A stretch of 64,000 bases of DNA from Cliona cf. orientalis. Taxonomy: Eukaryota; Porifera; Demospongiae; Clionaida; Clionaidae. The translations under genes were made by a program, and so were the position numbers. Below the pieces are notes generated by a model. The model saw only the letters and a list, made by a program, of their open reading frames with translations. It did not search any database and was not told the origin of the DNA. This document shows positions 11,301 to 22,790 of this stretch, in pieces. Numbering within the stretch: position 1 is the first letter of the stretch; each line of letters begins with the position of its first letter. The DNA lies in NCBI GenBank assembly GCA_963930775.1, contig OZ005692.1, forward strand, positions 3,892,135 through 3,956,134, given 5' to 3'.

Positions 11301-14300
11301 GATATTCTCAGTTGCCATCTGCAAAAAATAAACGAAGATTCTCTGCGAACAACTTATTAATAACTGTTCGATAAAACTTATCGTGGTTTTGATTAGATGC
11401 TCTAATTATCTGCCTTATCTGCAGAGAATCTTCGTTCATTTCAATTCAAAATTGAGCATGCTAACGGTGAGCATGCATACCTGAAGACAGCAGCATACTT
11501 GAATGCCCTGAGTCCATTGAAGAGGTAACACAGCGATGCAAACATCCACTGAACATTGAATCCAATAGCACGGAATGGAATGATGAGGAGAGTGAAGATT
11601 ATAGATGGCAAGTCCAAGTAGTTGTAATAATCCAATAAATAATAATGCCTGTGACTAGTAAATCAATGAACATAGTAAATCAAGTAACTGCATGATAGTG
11701 TACGCCTTAATTCTTCGGTTCTCATTTAAGAGTATTTATAGCATGACCATGCCATGGAGAACGTTGGCCTTATCACTACTATGACTGTCACAATAATAAT
11801 GGGATACAGGGTATACTCTGCCATGGTGGCATTCATTGCCCAAGTCAAGTTGCGTGGCGTTTATTAATATCAGTATATAGCTAGCTGCCAGAGAGTCAAT
11901 TCTTAGAGAAATAGTCAGTTGATACCATTCATCTAGCCATAGGAGATTCTGGCCTCTTTGCTGATGTAGAAGAAGGTTAGAGCTAGTTCTAGAAGAGTGC
12001 TAAATGCATGTTTACCTGCTATCAAGAACGACATGTCCACGTGCGTGCTGCGTGTTTCTCGAACAGTAGGTTTGGCGCGGTTACTATTCAAGAGCGGCAA
12101 CTATTTCAAATCAGCACTTCCGGAGGTGCAGTTACTATTCGAGAGCGGCATCTGATATTGGACTACTAGCAGTCTATTCTAGGAGTCGATATACTTTCAC
12201 TGTCATGGTAGCTTCTCTGGCCTATAGCTATTGGGGTACCAACCCCATTATGCGTGCATAGCTAATAAATTAATGGTTGAAATCGGACTACTATAAATTA
12301 TAATAATTTAACTTACATTCTCATTTGGTTAAGTTCCCCCACAGTGTTGTAACAAACTGTCAAGAGTGTAAATGCCTCACACAATCCTCTGAATACATCC
12401 AGTGGAGTATCATACCGCCTTGGATCCGGTTTACGAGCTGCCAATACCAGCGCAATCGTCAAGGATGCCAGGAAGGTCAAAAAATAAACAAACTGCGCAC
12501 TGCACGGATGATTGAAAAGAGATCACTCACATGCATGCATCATCCCCAGGCCTTTGATTGAAAGGGCACAGAAGACCGGTATCCTTTACCATAAAAGTAT
12601 CTGTACACTATCTGTATAGTTAATCCCTACCACGTGCTGACAAGTGAAACGGGTCCAAATGTGTAAAGAATACGAGATAACCTCCTGACCTTGCACTAGC
12701 ACTTGCATTAAATGCTGTTCGGAGGCCTGACATCAATAAATAAATATTGACATGGTAATACGTCTCATATTTCCTAGAAATCTAATTTAAACTTTCCAAG
12801 CTTAGATAAGTTCAGTGTGAGGAATTAAGGTCAAAAGGTAACTATATTATTATATTCTGTGCATAATCAGATTATTCAAAATCTGTAATAATGATGCATG
12901 CAGTGGATATAAGGCCTTTTCTACCCTTGTACATACCTGTACCCCCAATCAGAAGATTTGTTCCACTGGGCTGTACACATATACTGGCACCAATCAGATT
13001 GCAGCTTTTCTGCATTACCATAGTCACGCGCCTCTGTAATATACATGGCATTGCGCTATCATTATAATTAAATATCGCGTGCCCTTTGAAATGAGAGGAA
13101 TTATAGCTAAGTGCAGGCCACATAATATAAGCTTAATGTGATGTCATAATAAAATCTTTAAGTTATTGCATTGGATAGCAAGTCACCAGGGACACACCAT
13201 AATTATCCTCTCTCCAGCAGCCAATGTATGTAGGATTATAGATACGTCAATGAACTTTATACCGTACTTAACCTAATAATGCATGGAAAAAATAATTTCA
13301 GTTTTGAAAAATGCGCATTTTCTGGTAAAGCTAGGTTGCCAATCGCTCCATGTAATATAAACGTTATGAGAAGTCATAAAAATTTTATGTTAATTTCTTG
13401 CGTTATTATCATCAAAGCATCTGAATAATTATTTTTGATCCTCTTCCTGCATACTAACAGCTTTAAATTTGTTACAGTATTGATACCTCGTGTGACTTCA
13501 TCGTGCACTTATATTCTAAGCATAATACTACCATAACTATAATAATATTATGTACGTAGGCTTCCATTAAAACTCTTGAGCATCATATACTATAATAAAT
13601 TTCTGCTCCTAATTAATGATTGTTCACAGTTGCAGTGTAGCCACTGATAGCTTCTATCCGTTTTAATTTATGATAATTATATTAACAATCATTACCATAG
13701 TGTCCCAGGCAAGCACCCACTTCCGGATGAGTGCCCATGTACCACATTTCAAGGGGCTACTGTACATACGTATGGGATTTTGATCCCAGGTAAGTGCCCA
13801 GGCGGGCCAAAATTGTGAGTTATGTTTAGGCCAGGAAAAATAATATTTTAGCTTCTCAGGCTTTCCTAGCTAAGAAATGATGCGGACGGGCAGCTTTTTT
13901 ATTTTATTTTGGGGGGCGTGGTCCATCACTAACCACACCCATTTACCCCCGACCTCGTGCAAAAAAAGTTTGAAAAGTTACTGGTCTTAGTTAATCGCCC
14001 ATGCATGGGCACCTATCTGCATGGGACACTAACTACAGTATGATCAAAAGTATTCTTATTACATTAACTTACAAAAAGATATATCTTGCAAACTTTTTCC
14101 ATTTACTTCGAAGAAGTAACCGAACTACATCATGGCAAACCACTTCCTGTTGTAAGAATAGATAACAAACTGACCTAGTTGTATGTACCTCAGTGTGTAA
14201 CCTATACTTTTAAAATACCGTATAGCTCCAAATTTTCGTGGCACAATATTTTCGTGAATTTCGTGATTTGACTTCTGATCACGAAAATTTTCCTCACGAA

Positions 14301-17300
14301 AATTTAGTATTATTGTGGGCGTGGCCACGTTCTGTGTGCGCATCGCAAGCGCGATCGTGCGTACGTGATACTAGTCAGCTAGTGAACGTGTGAACTGTCT
14401 GAAACGAAGTATTGAATCGCTGCTAACAATGTACAGACTCTGTACGCGTACTTTCAGAAAATGAACAAAAGTTGCCTACCAAATCCGCAAGGACCTTTGT
14501 CCAAACAACATACTTCGTCTTGTATCGAATCCGCCAACAACCACGTTGAAGAGATGGCCAAACAGACGACAGCAGAAGGCGCTAAAGACAGAAAGAGAGG
14601 CCCGTATAAATCTTGTCTAGTTTCTTTCTCTTCATATTTAATACCTGCACTGTACTAGCCCAACGCCGAGCCACGTGCAATTGTGGGCGGAGCGACAACG
14701 TGAATTGTCCGCACGGGTGCTGCGGCGCGGCGGTAATCACGAAAAAAATGTGGCGATCACGAAATTTTTATCACGAAAATTTTCAATTATGGGATTTTCA
14801 GCAATTTCACGAAAATTTTGAACCACAAAAATTTGGAGCTATACGGTAGTAGCATTATGCTTACCTTATTGTTGCTCTTTGCAATCTTATGTAGGCATGA
14901 TTTATGTGATTTTTCAAATTTTGGGTCATTTGGAGGTCGGCCCTGTCTGTCTCCATCAAGGATGTTGTAATACACAATAAAAGTATTTTCTTCATTTTCA
15001 TACGGTTCCATCATTGTATCGAGAACGGCTAGTACCAAGTCCTATAAATAGAAATCCTATAATAATACATGCATGGTGGCACTAATTATGATTATTGAGT
15101 GTATGCATTGTAGCTATTATGCAGACCATAAAGCAACCATAATATTATACAAACAGCCCCTATCATAGTAATAATTATGAGTCAACATAGTGAATATTAC
15201 TATGCTGCACAAATTATGCACAGCTGCGGTACGTATTAGTCTATACATAATTAAACTTAGTACATTCATTGTTTCTTTCTTCAGGAGGAGTGAGTGTAGA
15301 CTTAGCTGGCACTCTTTTGAGTCCTGTGCTTGAAACATTTGACGTACCCTGTGGTATAATGTATTACCGTACTTAATCTAATACAATGCATGGAAAAAAA
15401 TAATTTCAATTTTGAAAAACGCGTGTTTTTCTGGTAAAGGTCATCAATCACTCCATATAATTATAAAGTTATGAGAATTCGTCTAATTTATTGCATTAAT
15501 TTAAAATTGGATCATGTGTTGTATTCGATTAATGACATATACAGTCATTAGCTAACATATTCAATGGCAGACAGCCATATCGATGCACACTCGGTGGACA
15601 TGAATGAAATGATTAAGTCAATGATTTCTAACCCATTTTGCCCACTTTTAATTATTTTGGAACATTAGCCTAAGGCCAAGTATGTACAAATACCTAGACA
15701 TAATATTGAGTACTCCTACATAGTGAAAAATAATGTCACAGTACTAGTGCTATAGATGCACCGAACATGAAATCCCACAGTTGCATTAATTTTTATACGT
15801 CAAAATAAGTGTCATGGGATTCATGGTTTCAAAAACCTTCATTTAAGACGAATCATTTGAGTACACCCTTCTTCCTCACTTTCCTACAAGTTCTTGATGA
15901 AATAAAGAGACGATAACAACTTCTTTTCATTCTTAGACTAACACAGAGAGTGACAGTGCACTCCTAGCAATAACATAGCTCCCAGAATATGACTTGTCAA
16001 ACTCATCACCTGCTAGTCTAAGAATTCTCTACTCAGCTCTGAACTAACTGCTGATTTAAATTTCCTACTGCACTATTAAAGTTATACATGTCAAAAAGCC
16101 CTTATGAATTTAGCATGCTATGCTATAGCTAGCTAAATCTTATAATAATCATGTTTGAAGACTGCACCACATGAGTATTAAACATGCATGCACTGTGCAT
16201 GTATACCTTTTAGGTTCCATATTATGGACCATTAGCACAGCAAAATCACAGTGGTTCCCTTTTATAGCCAGGTACAGTGGATTGTGACCATCATTGTTTC
16301 TTGCTGCCACGTAAGCATCATTACTAATCAGCTTCTTTGCAACATTAGTAAATCCCTTCATAGCAGCAAGGTGAAGAGGAGTGTTTCCATCAGCTGCTCC
16401 AGGTTTGAATACCTTTGCATTGCGCTTAAGTAAGCGAGTTACGAACACTTCAGCCTATGAAGATAATAAGGTGGTCGAGGATACATCAGATACATAGGTG
16501 ATAATTATTATGAACCAAGCCTGACCATAAAGGCCACTCCAATATGATTTACTGTTTCCCCTTTCATCAGAAAGCCTGGGGCATGCGGGCGGGCGGTTCA
16601 TTATCCATTATTCATTATCACTACACGTATTAGAGCGCCAGCAACATTGACGACCCATGCCAAAGCTACTGTTAGACAACGAGATAATACTAGTACACTA
16701 TAATGAACAAAATTTGGAAATTGTGGAGAGGATGCGGGCGGGAAATGGGAAACAAGTAATCATATTGGAGTGGCCAAACTCAGGTGTATTATTTCATTAT
16801 ATACCTCCATATGATTAGTGCTACGCATTAATTTCATCAGCTAATGCTCATGCATGATGTGGACATTTTATTTGACTTGTTCAAGCTTATACCAATGCAA
16901 GCTTATAATATATACTGTACCCTCACAAAAGAGGGCTCAATGGCAGTGCACCTTACATTAGGCCAAGATAGGGAGATGGGCCGATATTCGAGATATCAGT
17001 ATCGCATTTATATATGTGAAAGAGTGCCCAGGTAAGTTACCCACGCTGGCTTCATGATTTGAATAATAGCAGCGGCTACTATTGATTTCAGCCTTATTCA
17101 AGCATGGTTACCAATCCAGAGCAAAGGCGGCCGCAATACTTCACCGTGTATCATTGAGTGCAGCTGTACTAAGTGGCAAGGGTGTAGATAATGGGGAGGG
17201 GGGGGGGCTAGGGGGGCTGAAGCCCCCCCCAGATTTTTCACCATAAATTATGTACAATCAAGGGCTTATCGAGCCACGGCTAGATAAGCCCTTGGTATAA

Positions 17301-19911
17301 TACTTTAATTTTCACAAAAAGGGACGAGCCACTTAATTTATTTACGCAGTGTCTAGAGTGCCGGCAAATTTATGTACAAATTTTTAATACTGCCATATGC
17401 AGGAGGGGGCGGGACTAGGGCTACGTAAGAGTACAGTATTTTATATGGACTTACCGGCACTATAATGCTTAAATTGCGGTGCCAGCACCGTAGACACAGC
17501 GATTCATTTATAACACCAATGCTAGGGTGATATTAGATAATCTAATAATAAGTAGGAGTGGTCACAAAATTGGGCGTGGCAACACAAGCCCCCCCACTAC
17601 CAAAAAGTTATCTACACCCATGAGTGGGCGTGACTATGCATGATTGCTAGCCGTGTACGATCGTTGATATGTGCTGAAACGTGGCATAAAGCTAGCTAGG
17701 CTTAGTTTTATGGCTGTTTAGCACGTTATTTATCGATCTTACATAGGCTATTCAAAGTTCAGTGGGCCCTCTTTCGCGAGGGTATGGTAGCTAATATAGC
17801 AAAGGTTAGAATGGCGAGCTAACCCTTCCCCTCTTCTTACATGTGACACTGTGTATAAGAAGAGTGGAGGGGAGTCAAGCCATGCTAGTCCTTTTTAAAC
17901 CTAATAAGGTCCCCTGGACCACATCATTTAGTTATAATTGAGACCATACCCTAATAATATTTTGGTGACATTTAACTCTACATGCAGGCTGCTGGACTTT
18001 CTTTTACCACATTAATTTCCAGTTGGTTCCTATAGTATGTAACTCCCCACACTGAGCAGTGATTCTCGATCACTGCAATAATCAGGCAGCTTGATTTATA
18101 CAACAGTGCGAGCTCATGCAATGGAATCAATAATCTAATTTACATTCAGTGGGAGGTTTAGTAGGCGCATGGCTCTCCAGCCATGACTCAATAAAATTGA
18201 TACCGCTAGGCTGATATAGTAGATAGCTGAATAATCCCCACAGATACCCCCAATATTCAGTGGCGTATCCAGGATTTGAAGGAGGGAGGTGCTAGGTTGA
18301 TCGCGCGCAAAGCGCGCGCGCAAAAGTTTTAGCCACACCCCCAAAACGTTGACCACGCCCCTCATTTACGCGTTCTTGAAGATAGCTGGCTGACAAAGAA
18401 GGCTATTTTAGGCGTAGAGACGATGAGAAAACGCTGTTTAAGGAGCGAATTTTAGAGGCCAGTAAGTTTATTGTTGGTAGGAGCTGCCAGTTATCATTGA
18501 CAATATTTGTGCTGAGGTAGCTACTGAGCTGGCTGTTGTGCCAGAGCTGAGGGGGGTGCTCCAGCACCCTGAGCTCCATGCTAGATACGCCACTGATATT
18601 ATTGCTAGCAGAGATCCATTGAAGTCAGGGATCCAGGTGGGTATTTGAGCAATTCACAGCAATACTATCAATGGAAGGTGTAATTCACTAGACTACTATA
18701 CGTGCAAATTGGCCACTGGAAGCAAAGAGGACTTTGCCGAAACTATATGTTAGCAGATGCACTCTTACACAACACTCCTTAATATCTTGACGAAGAATCC
18801 ATAAGAGAGCTTGGTCAACAGAGCCATCAGCTCTCTCCACGAGAAGATCAGTGTACACCTCAAATATTGCTTGCATTCTCCCAATACTCAACTGGTTTGT
18901 CTTTTTAACGACCTAAAATAATATCATTAGAACATTTTAAATTAATGATATTCAGCTAACTTTATAATTATTACTATAGTAACTACACTATATTACAGGA
19001 CCATGTATATTGGAAAAAAATAATAATTTGGATGATGATAGATTCATTACACCGATCAATGCTGAGATTTATTTAATTGAAAGTGTCTGTATTCACAATA
19101 ATCACTAACCGCTTTATATTATTCACTAGTCTACTTATGCAACCTTATGCCAAAACATTATTTGACTCAATGATGGCAAGGTAACTGAATGTGACAATCA
19201 TGTCGATCATGCACACTGTACTTTGCAAAAATAATTCTGTTGTTAAAAAATTTCGTTTTGTGCAAATTTTTTTACGCAAAAATTATTTACCTGTACTACT
19301 AACTATTGCATATATGGCACGTGTTTTATACGAAAACTTCTAAATTAACGCAAATTACGGCATGTATTTTAGTAGCCCACTTACCTGTTTCCAAAAGGCA
19401 TCATTCTCCTCTTTCATAACAACTTCCTTAATCTGAGCCTCCCAGGAGACAAAACTGCTGTGCTGATGATCACTCGATAAGAAATTTAAAGTTTTGTCAA
19501 TGCCAAGCTTGGAGAACTTCTTTCTGATGACTTTGGCCACATCTTCATCATGGTTATGTTCCACTGTTGGATAATCGAGATGCCGCAATTTGGATGGAAT
19601 CTCCAGGCAAATATCAACTTCTTCCAAAAAGGAAATATCATCCTCACAAGGCACTTGTTTGACAGTGGACATAGTGTGACGCCGATTGCCTTCAGAGTAT
19701 GACCGAGGTTTAGGTTCAAGTGTATCTGGTTGATCATTTTGCTGTATACCAACAGTAGCTGCAGCAGTTATGGTAGCAGATCTTGACTTATCATTGGTTT
19801 CACTGGGATAAGATCGCTCTTTTAACTCAATTTCTGCAACTTTAGAGTCCAGTATAATTATACTTAGTCTGCTGTCAATAAACATCTAACTTTACCTTCA
19901 AGAGATGCCAT
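8303..19911 (-). CDS. TRP-type cation channel with short ankyrin region
   Basis: Exons in order of transcription: 19911-19896, 19833-19385, 18912-18769, 16454-16207, 15348-15264, 15041-14865, 14146-14073, 12499-12317, 11648-11481, 10577-10326, 10263-10174, 8855-8675, 8535-8484, 8424-8303. All phases close to 746 residues and a stop. Residues 1-200 are polar, without a signal peptide. Residues about 226-280 hold two ankyrin-like repeats (DGNTPLHLAAMKG, DGHNPLYLAIKGN). A pre-S1 linker (VVRLLLRSKWKKFARYIF) leads into six membrane segments: S1 about 396-420, S2 436-455, S3 468-485, S4 495-514, S5 522-550, S6 630-655. The pore region is LVWFTGIRVMIEGAIIVDQY; S6 ends NLLIAQMSDTYGSV, typical of TRP channels. 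The C-tail (about 708-746) is charged and likely coiled-coil. Plasma-membrane cation conductance is inferred from the family. The subfamily (TRPV/TRPA-like) is unresolved. Exon 5 and the 16-nt first exon are the least certain parts. Confidence 0.85.
9545..9955. mobile_element. MITE with CTTGTCCAAAGTCCTTGTGG ends
   Basis: Near 9548 CTTGTCCAAAGTCCTTGTGG plus AACGTCATTATGACGTTA, mirrored at 9900-9950 by AACGTTAATAATAATGACGTT and CCACAAGGACTTTGGATAAG. It lies in a TRP intron. A single related end occurs at about 28650-28720. Confidence 0.7.
11860..12190. repeat. dispersed repeat, inverted copy at 43110-43450
   Basis: Shares blocks with 43110-43450 in opposite orientation: the GAGCGGCAACTATT/GCTGCTGCTCTTGAATAGTAG region, the TGCCAGAGAGTCAATTC/AGGATTGCC..CTGGCAG region, and TTCTAGAAGAGTGC/TCTTCTAGAACAAG. 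It lies in a TRP intron. No coding capacity. Confidence 0.5.
12590..12935. repeat. decayed relative of the 29285-29756 element
   Basis: CCACGTGCTGACAAGTGAAA, the AAAGAATACGAGATAACCTC region and ATTATTCAAAATCTG..ATGCATGCAGTGGATA match, in order, the interior of the 9-bp-duplication element at 29285-29756. The outermost ends are degraded. Located in a TRP intron. Confidence 0.6.
13693..14040. mobile_element. TACC..GTA-ended element with reiterated GTAAGTGCCC blocks
   Basis: Ends TACCATAGTGTCCCAGGC and GGGACACTAACTACAGTA. Internal blocks such as AGCACCC and GGTAAGTGCCCAGG recall the 54221-54740 element. A fragment resembling the 4106-4669 MITE (CTTCTCAGGCTTTCCTAGC) sits inside. Its right end is only about 33 bases from a TRP exon. 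Confidence 0.6.
14216..14848. mobile_element. TACCGTATAGCTCC element with reiterated ATTTTCGTG blocks
   Basis: Ends TACCGTATAGCTCCAAATTT and the complement AAATTTGGAGCTATACGGTA. Each end is followed by several ACGAAAATTTT-type reiterations. The middle (14461-14610) holds an open stretch (MNKSCLPNPQGPLSK...) that is also present, rearranged, in the related element at 43476-44753. The right end lies 16 bases inside a TRP intron, next to the donor at 14864. TA target duplication possible. No recognisable transposase. Confidence 0.8.
16532..16775. mobile_element. MITE with GGCCACTCCAATATGATTTA ends
   Basis: GGCCACTCCAATATGATTTA at the left mirrors TAATCATATTGGAGTGGCC at the right, with GTTTCCC/GGGAAAC and GCGGGCGG blocks further in. 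Located in a TRP intron. Confidence 0.75.
17181..17619. mobile_element. MITE with GGTGTAGATAA ends
   Basis: GGTGTAGATAATGGGG at the left and AAAAAGTTATCTACACCC at the right, with G or C homopolymer runs just inside and a second internal inverted pair. Located in a TRP intron. Confidence 0.6.
18258..18595. mobile_element. MITE with CAGTGGCGTATCCAGG ends and 5-bp target duplication
   Basis: Ends CAGTGGCGTATCCAGGATTT and CATGCTAGATACGCCACTG, flanked by ATATT on both sides. Same family style as 34481-34803 and 48254-48496. Located in a TRP intron. Confidence 0.75.
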
Positions 19912-21398
19912 GTTTGATTAAATCAATGGTTACAGAGGAACGCAACCAATATTATACAGTGTCACCTGACCTGAAAACAAGACCGCTGAATGTGACAATA
20001 CTATAAAAATTTCACATTTAAATAAGTTCAGGACACATTCTCAGCTGGGGAGTGATAATCATATAATGAATGCACTTAAGTGCAGAACTCTCGCTGCTAA
20101 TGCATGCATGAGTCATGTGCATGTATAGCATGGCTCACTGTTATAATAAAAATATAATAGCTACTATCTGCACATTTGGGAGAGTGTGTGTGTCCATGGA
20201 ACTGAAATCTGACAATGGCTATAAACAATAAACTGAAAGTGTATACTGTGGGGCTAATCAGTTTCTGGTCACAATTATTTAGAATAGCGAATTTAGGAAG
20301 GCTATAATAACATTCATAGTAAGTGATGACATAAAAGGATACTTGTACAGAACAAAGTTGTGTTGTTTACAAATCCAGATGTTGACCGTACTATGCAACA
20401 GTAACAGGTGTTGACTGTATTGGTGGGAATCACACATGCGGATGTACACACAGTACTGTGTAACATGTACATGCATAGCACATTAATTTAGATAAAAAGT
20501 AAAACGATATCATTTAAATTGCTAAAATCACCATTATTCAACTATACACATACGTATTTTCAAATCTACTGTATAGCCGGAAATATTGGCAGGAATTAAA
20601 TTTGGCGGTTGAGCCCAAAATCGCATATTGGCGGTTTGGTACGGGATGGCAATACGTATAATACATGTGAGTAGGAAATTATGGCAGAATTTAATTTGGC
20701 GCTTGTAATATAGACAGCCAAAGAGCCAAATTTTATTCCCCACCAAATTTTCCGGCTATAAGGTATGTAATAAGGTTTTTATGCCAAAACAAGTACATAT
20801 AGCTGCCATACATTCATGTAGTATTCCTTGGTCTCATGCAGTATAATTGTACTGTGACAGCCAACATATACACTGTTAGCATCAATCACTTTTTGGTCAA
20901 TTATCCAAATAGTAGCTGATGATGTAAAACGATAAAAAAAGCCTGCCAAGGATTAGGTTAGGATAGATAATCTTAGTATTAAAATGTCTTTCTGCATTTC
21001 AAGTATCATTGTGTGCATATATATAGCATAAACTGTACAATGCCAGTTTGCACTCTGAGGTTTGCTGGGCATGTACCTATGATATTATAGTTTAAGTAAT
21101 TCTTTCACGTCTTAATTCAATCAAACTCTTGACCACCAGCCCACCAACATGTACCTGAGATACGTAACTAATGTGACCACAGGCTACTTATTGACTAAGA
21201 TTGGCATTGGCACAATAATTTTGTGAAGCGAAGGCTTGCCCCTCCAGATGTTTTACAATACCCTAGTAATTATATTATGAGTCTCTGCATGTCTGAAAGA
21301 GATGTGCAAAGCATGCAAGGGGACGGACATAATTTTTAGCTTCCTTGTACCTATAGTACATAGGATAATAATGAATTTCATACTTATCACATTCTGAA
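19912..21398. other. non-coding stretch upstream of the TRP gene, with one small MITE
   Basis: No exon with convincing splice sites or recognisable protein seen on either strand. It would include the TRP promoter. No clear TATA-like or other core element stands out in this AT-rich sequence. Confidence 0.4.
20567..20765. mobile_element. MITE with TACTGTATAGCCGGAAA ends
   Basis: TACTGTATAGCCGGAAATAT at the left and AAATTTTCCGGCTATAAGGTA (last 20 bases) at the right. Internal AAATTTGGCG-type blocks repeat. Resembles the TACCGTA-ended families in style. Confidence 0.7.
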
Positions 21399-21766
21399 CA
21401 AGTATAAAAACAATTGAATAAAATTGAAGAATGAAGTAGGGATGGCAGGATCAAAAAGTACACAAACAAGAGATATCGCAACTACTATACATCCCTACGC
21501 TTGCTTTTCTCGACTATTATGCACCTATTAATGTCAACGTGTTTGAGTGTGGTAGCTATATGGGAGACATTCAGGTTGTTCCCTAGTTGTCACGATGGTT
21601 TGGGTTTATCAGTTTTGATTCAATCACATTATTACTGGTTATTTTTGCATCCCTCAAAAAGCAAGCGTAGGGATGTATAGTAGTTGCGATATCTCTTGTT
21701 TGTGTACTTTTTGATCCTGCCATCCCTACTTCATTCTTCAATTTTATTCAATTGTTTTTATACTTG
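21399..21766. repeat. perfect long palindrome (two 110-nt arms), start of composite repeat copy a
   Basis: The arms 21399-21508 and 21657-21766 are identical reverse complements by eye over their full length, separated by about 150 bases. Each contains GTAGGGATGGC and CTACGCTTGCTTTT. Transcribed, this would form a long hairpin RNA. It opens a composite repeat extending to about 22790. Confidence 0.85.
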
Positions 21767-22790
21767 TTTCTGTTCTTTTTTAGTGCACTTAGTGTAATTT
21801 ATCAATGCCATCTTACATGGGTTGCTCACAATTTTTGTCCAGTGTAATTAAGTGGAAGATGGGAGGTACTAAAATTCGTAGCCACGCCCCCCGGGCCTTA
21901 TTAACTAGCGTTCCTATGCCTTGTGATGAAGCAGGCTGACAAAGAAGGCTGCTTTAGGCGGCCCAAGTAGTGATGAGACTCTTCCGCTTAGGGAGAAAAT
22001 AAAGTTCTAAGTTTTATTGTTGGCAGCAGCTAGCTACCAGGCATAATTTCTAGTATGATCTGTACTTTACCGCTCCTCGAGTCTTGCGATGGTACTATGA
22101 TCATCTATGCTATGATCGATCCAGCGGAGCACTAGCGCTGCACGCGCTAGCGAGTAGCTCGCCTATGCCTAGCGCCTTAACGCTCCTCGAGCCTTGCACC
22201 TTCATACTCATATCCATGATCGATCCAGCGTACCGCTGCACGCACTAGCGATAGCGATAGCGCTCCGGCTAGATCTATCATAGAATATATAATCTATGGA
22301 TCTATAGACTAGACCTCGCCTAGGGCCAGGCGCTGTCACATGACTTCACCATGGCAACCCATTCTGAGCATGCGCATTATAATAAAAAAAAATGGCGTAT
22401 CAGACACACCCAATCATTAATGCGCCGTACACACCCACTATTACGTAACTGTCGAGATAATGCCAAACTAGCGTGCCACTGCACTGCGCGCTACAAAATA
22501 GAGTGGATTTATATGAAAACTAAGGTGAGAGGTCCAGACAGTCTTGAGTTAGCCCTGGAAATGAGAAAGAAAGAAAGATTGAGAAATGGCCATTTTTTTG
22601 AACATCTGGTTCTGGCATATACAATTGATTTGATGAATGATCTTGGTCTTGTTAGATAGATAATTTGCTGGAGATTCTGATTTTCACACTTAGAAATTTC
22701 ATAAAATTACCTATTTTGAGATATTTGGGTATTTGTAATGTATTATATATATGGCATATCCGGGCCATCCCTACTTATGGAGTCTACCGA
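21767..22790. repeat. composite repeat copy a, body
   Basis: Shares GAACATCTGGTTCTGGCAT, CTTGGTCTTGTTAGATA, the CACACCC..CACTATTACG region and the terminal CCATCCCTACTTATGGAGTC with 26906-28083 (same orientation) and with 60190-61528 and about 25098-25660 (opposite orientation). The 102-residue open frame at 22351 spans this repeat and looks like chance. No transposase found. Confidence 0.65.

Noticed and set aside
12872-13123. 83-codon minus-strand frame, considered as a missing TRP S1 exon
   Set aside because: It overlaps a decayed transposon. The exons at 14146-14073 and 12499-12317 join in phase and together supply S1, so nothing is missing.
19486-19752. 88-codon minus-strand frame overlapping TRP exon 2
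   Set aside because: Alternative frame of an exon whose phase is fixed by its neighbours.
22351-22659. 102-codon open frame on the plus strand
   Set aside because: It covers the body of a composite repeat, and the corresponding frame is broken in the other copies (27527, 60400).
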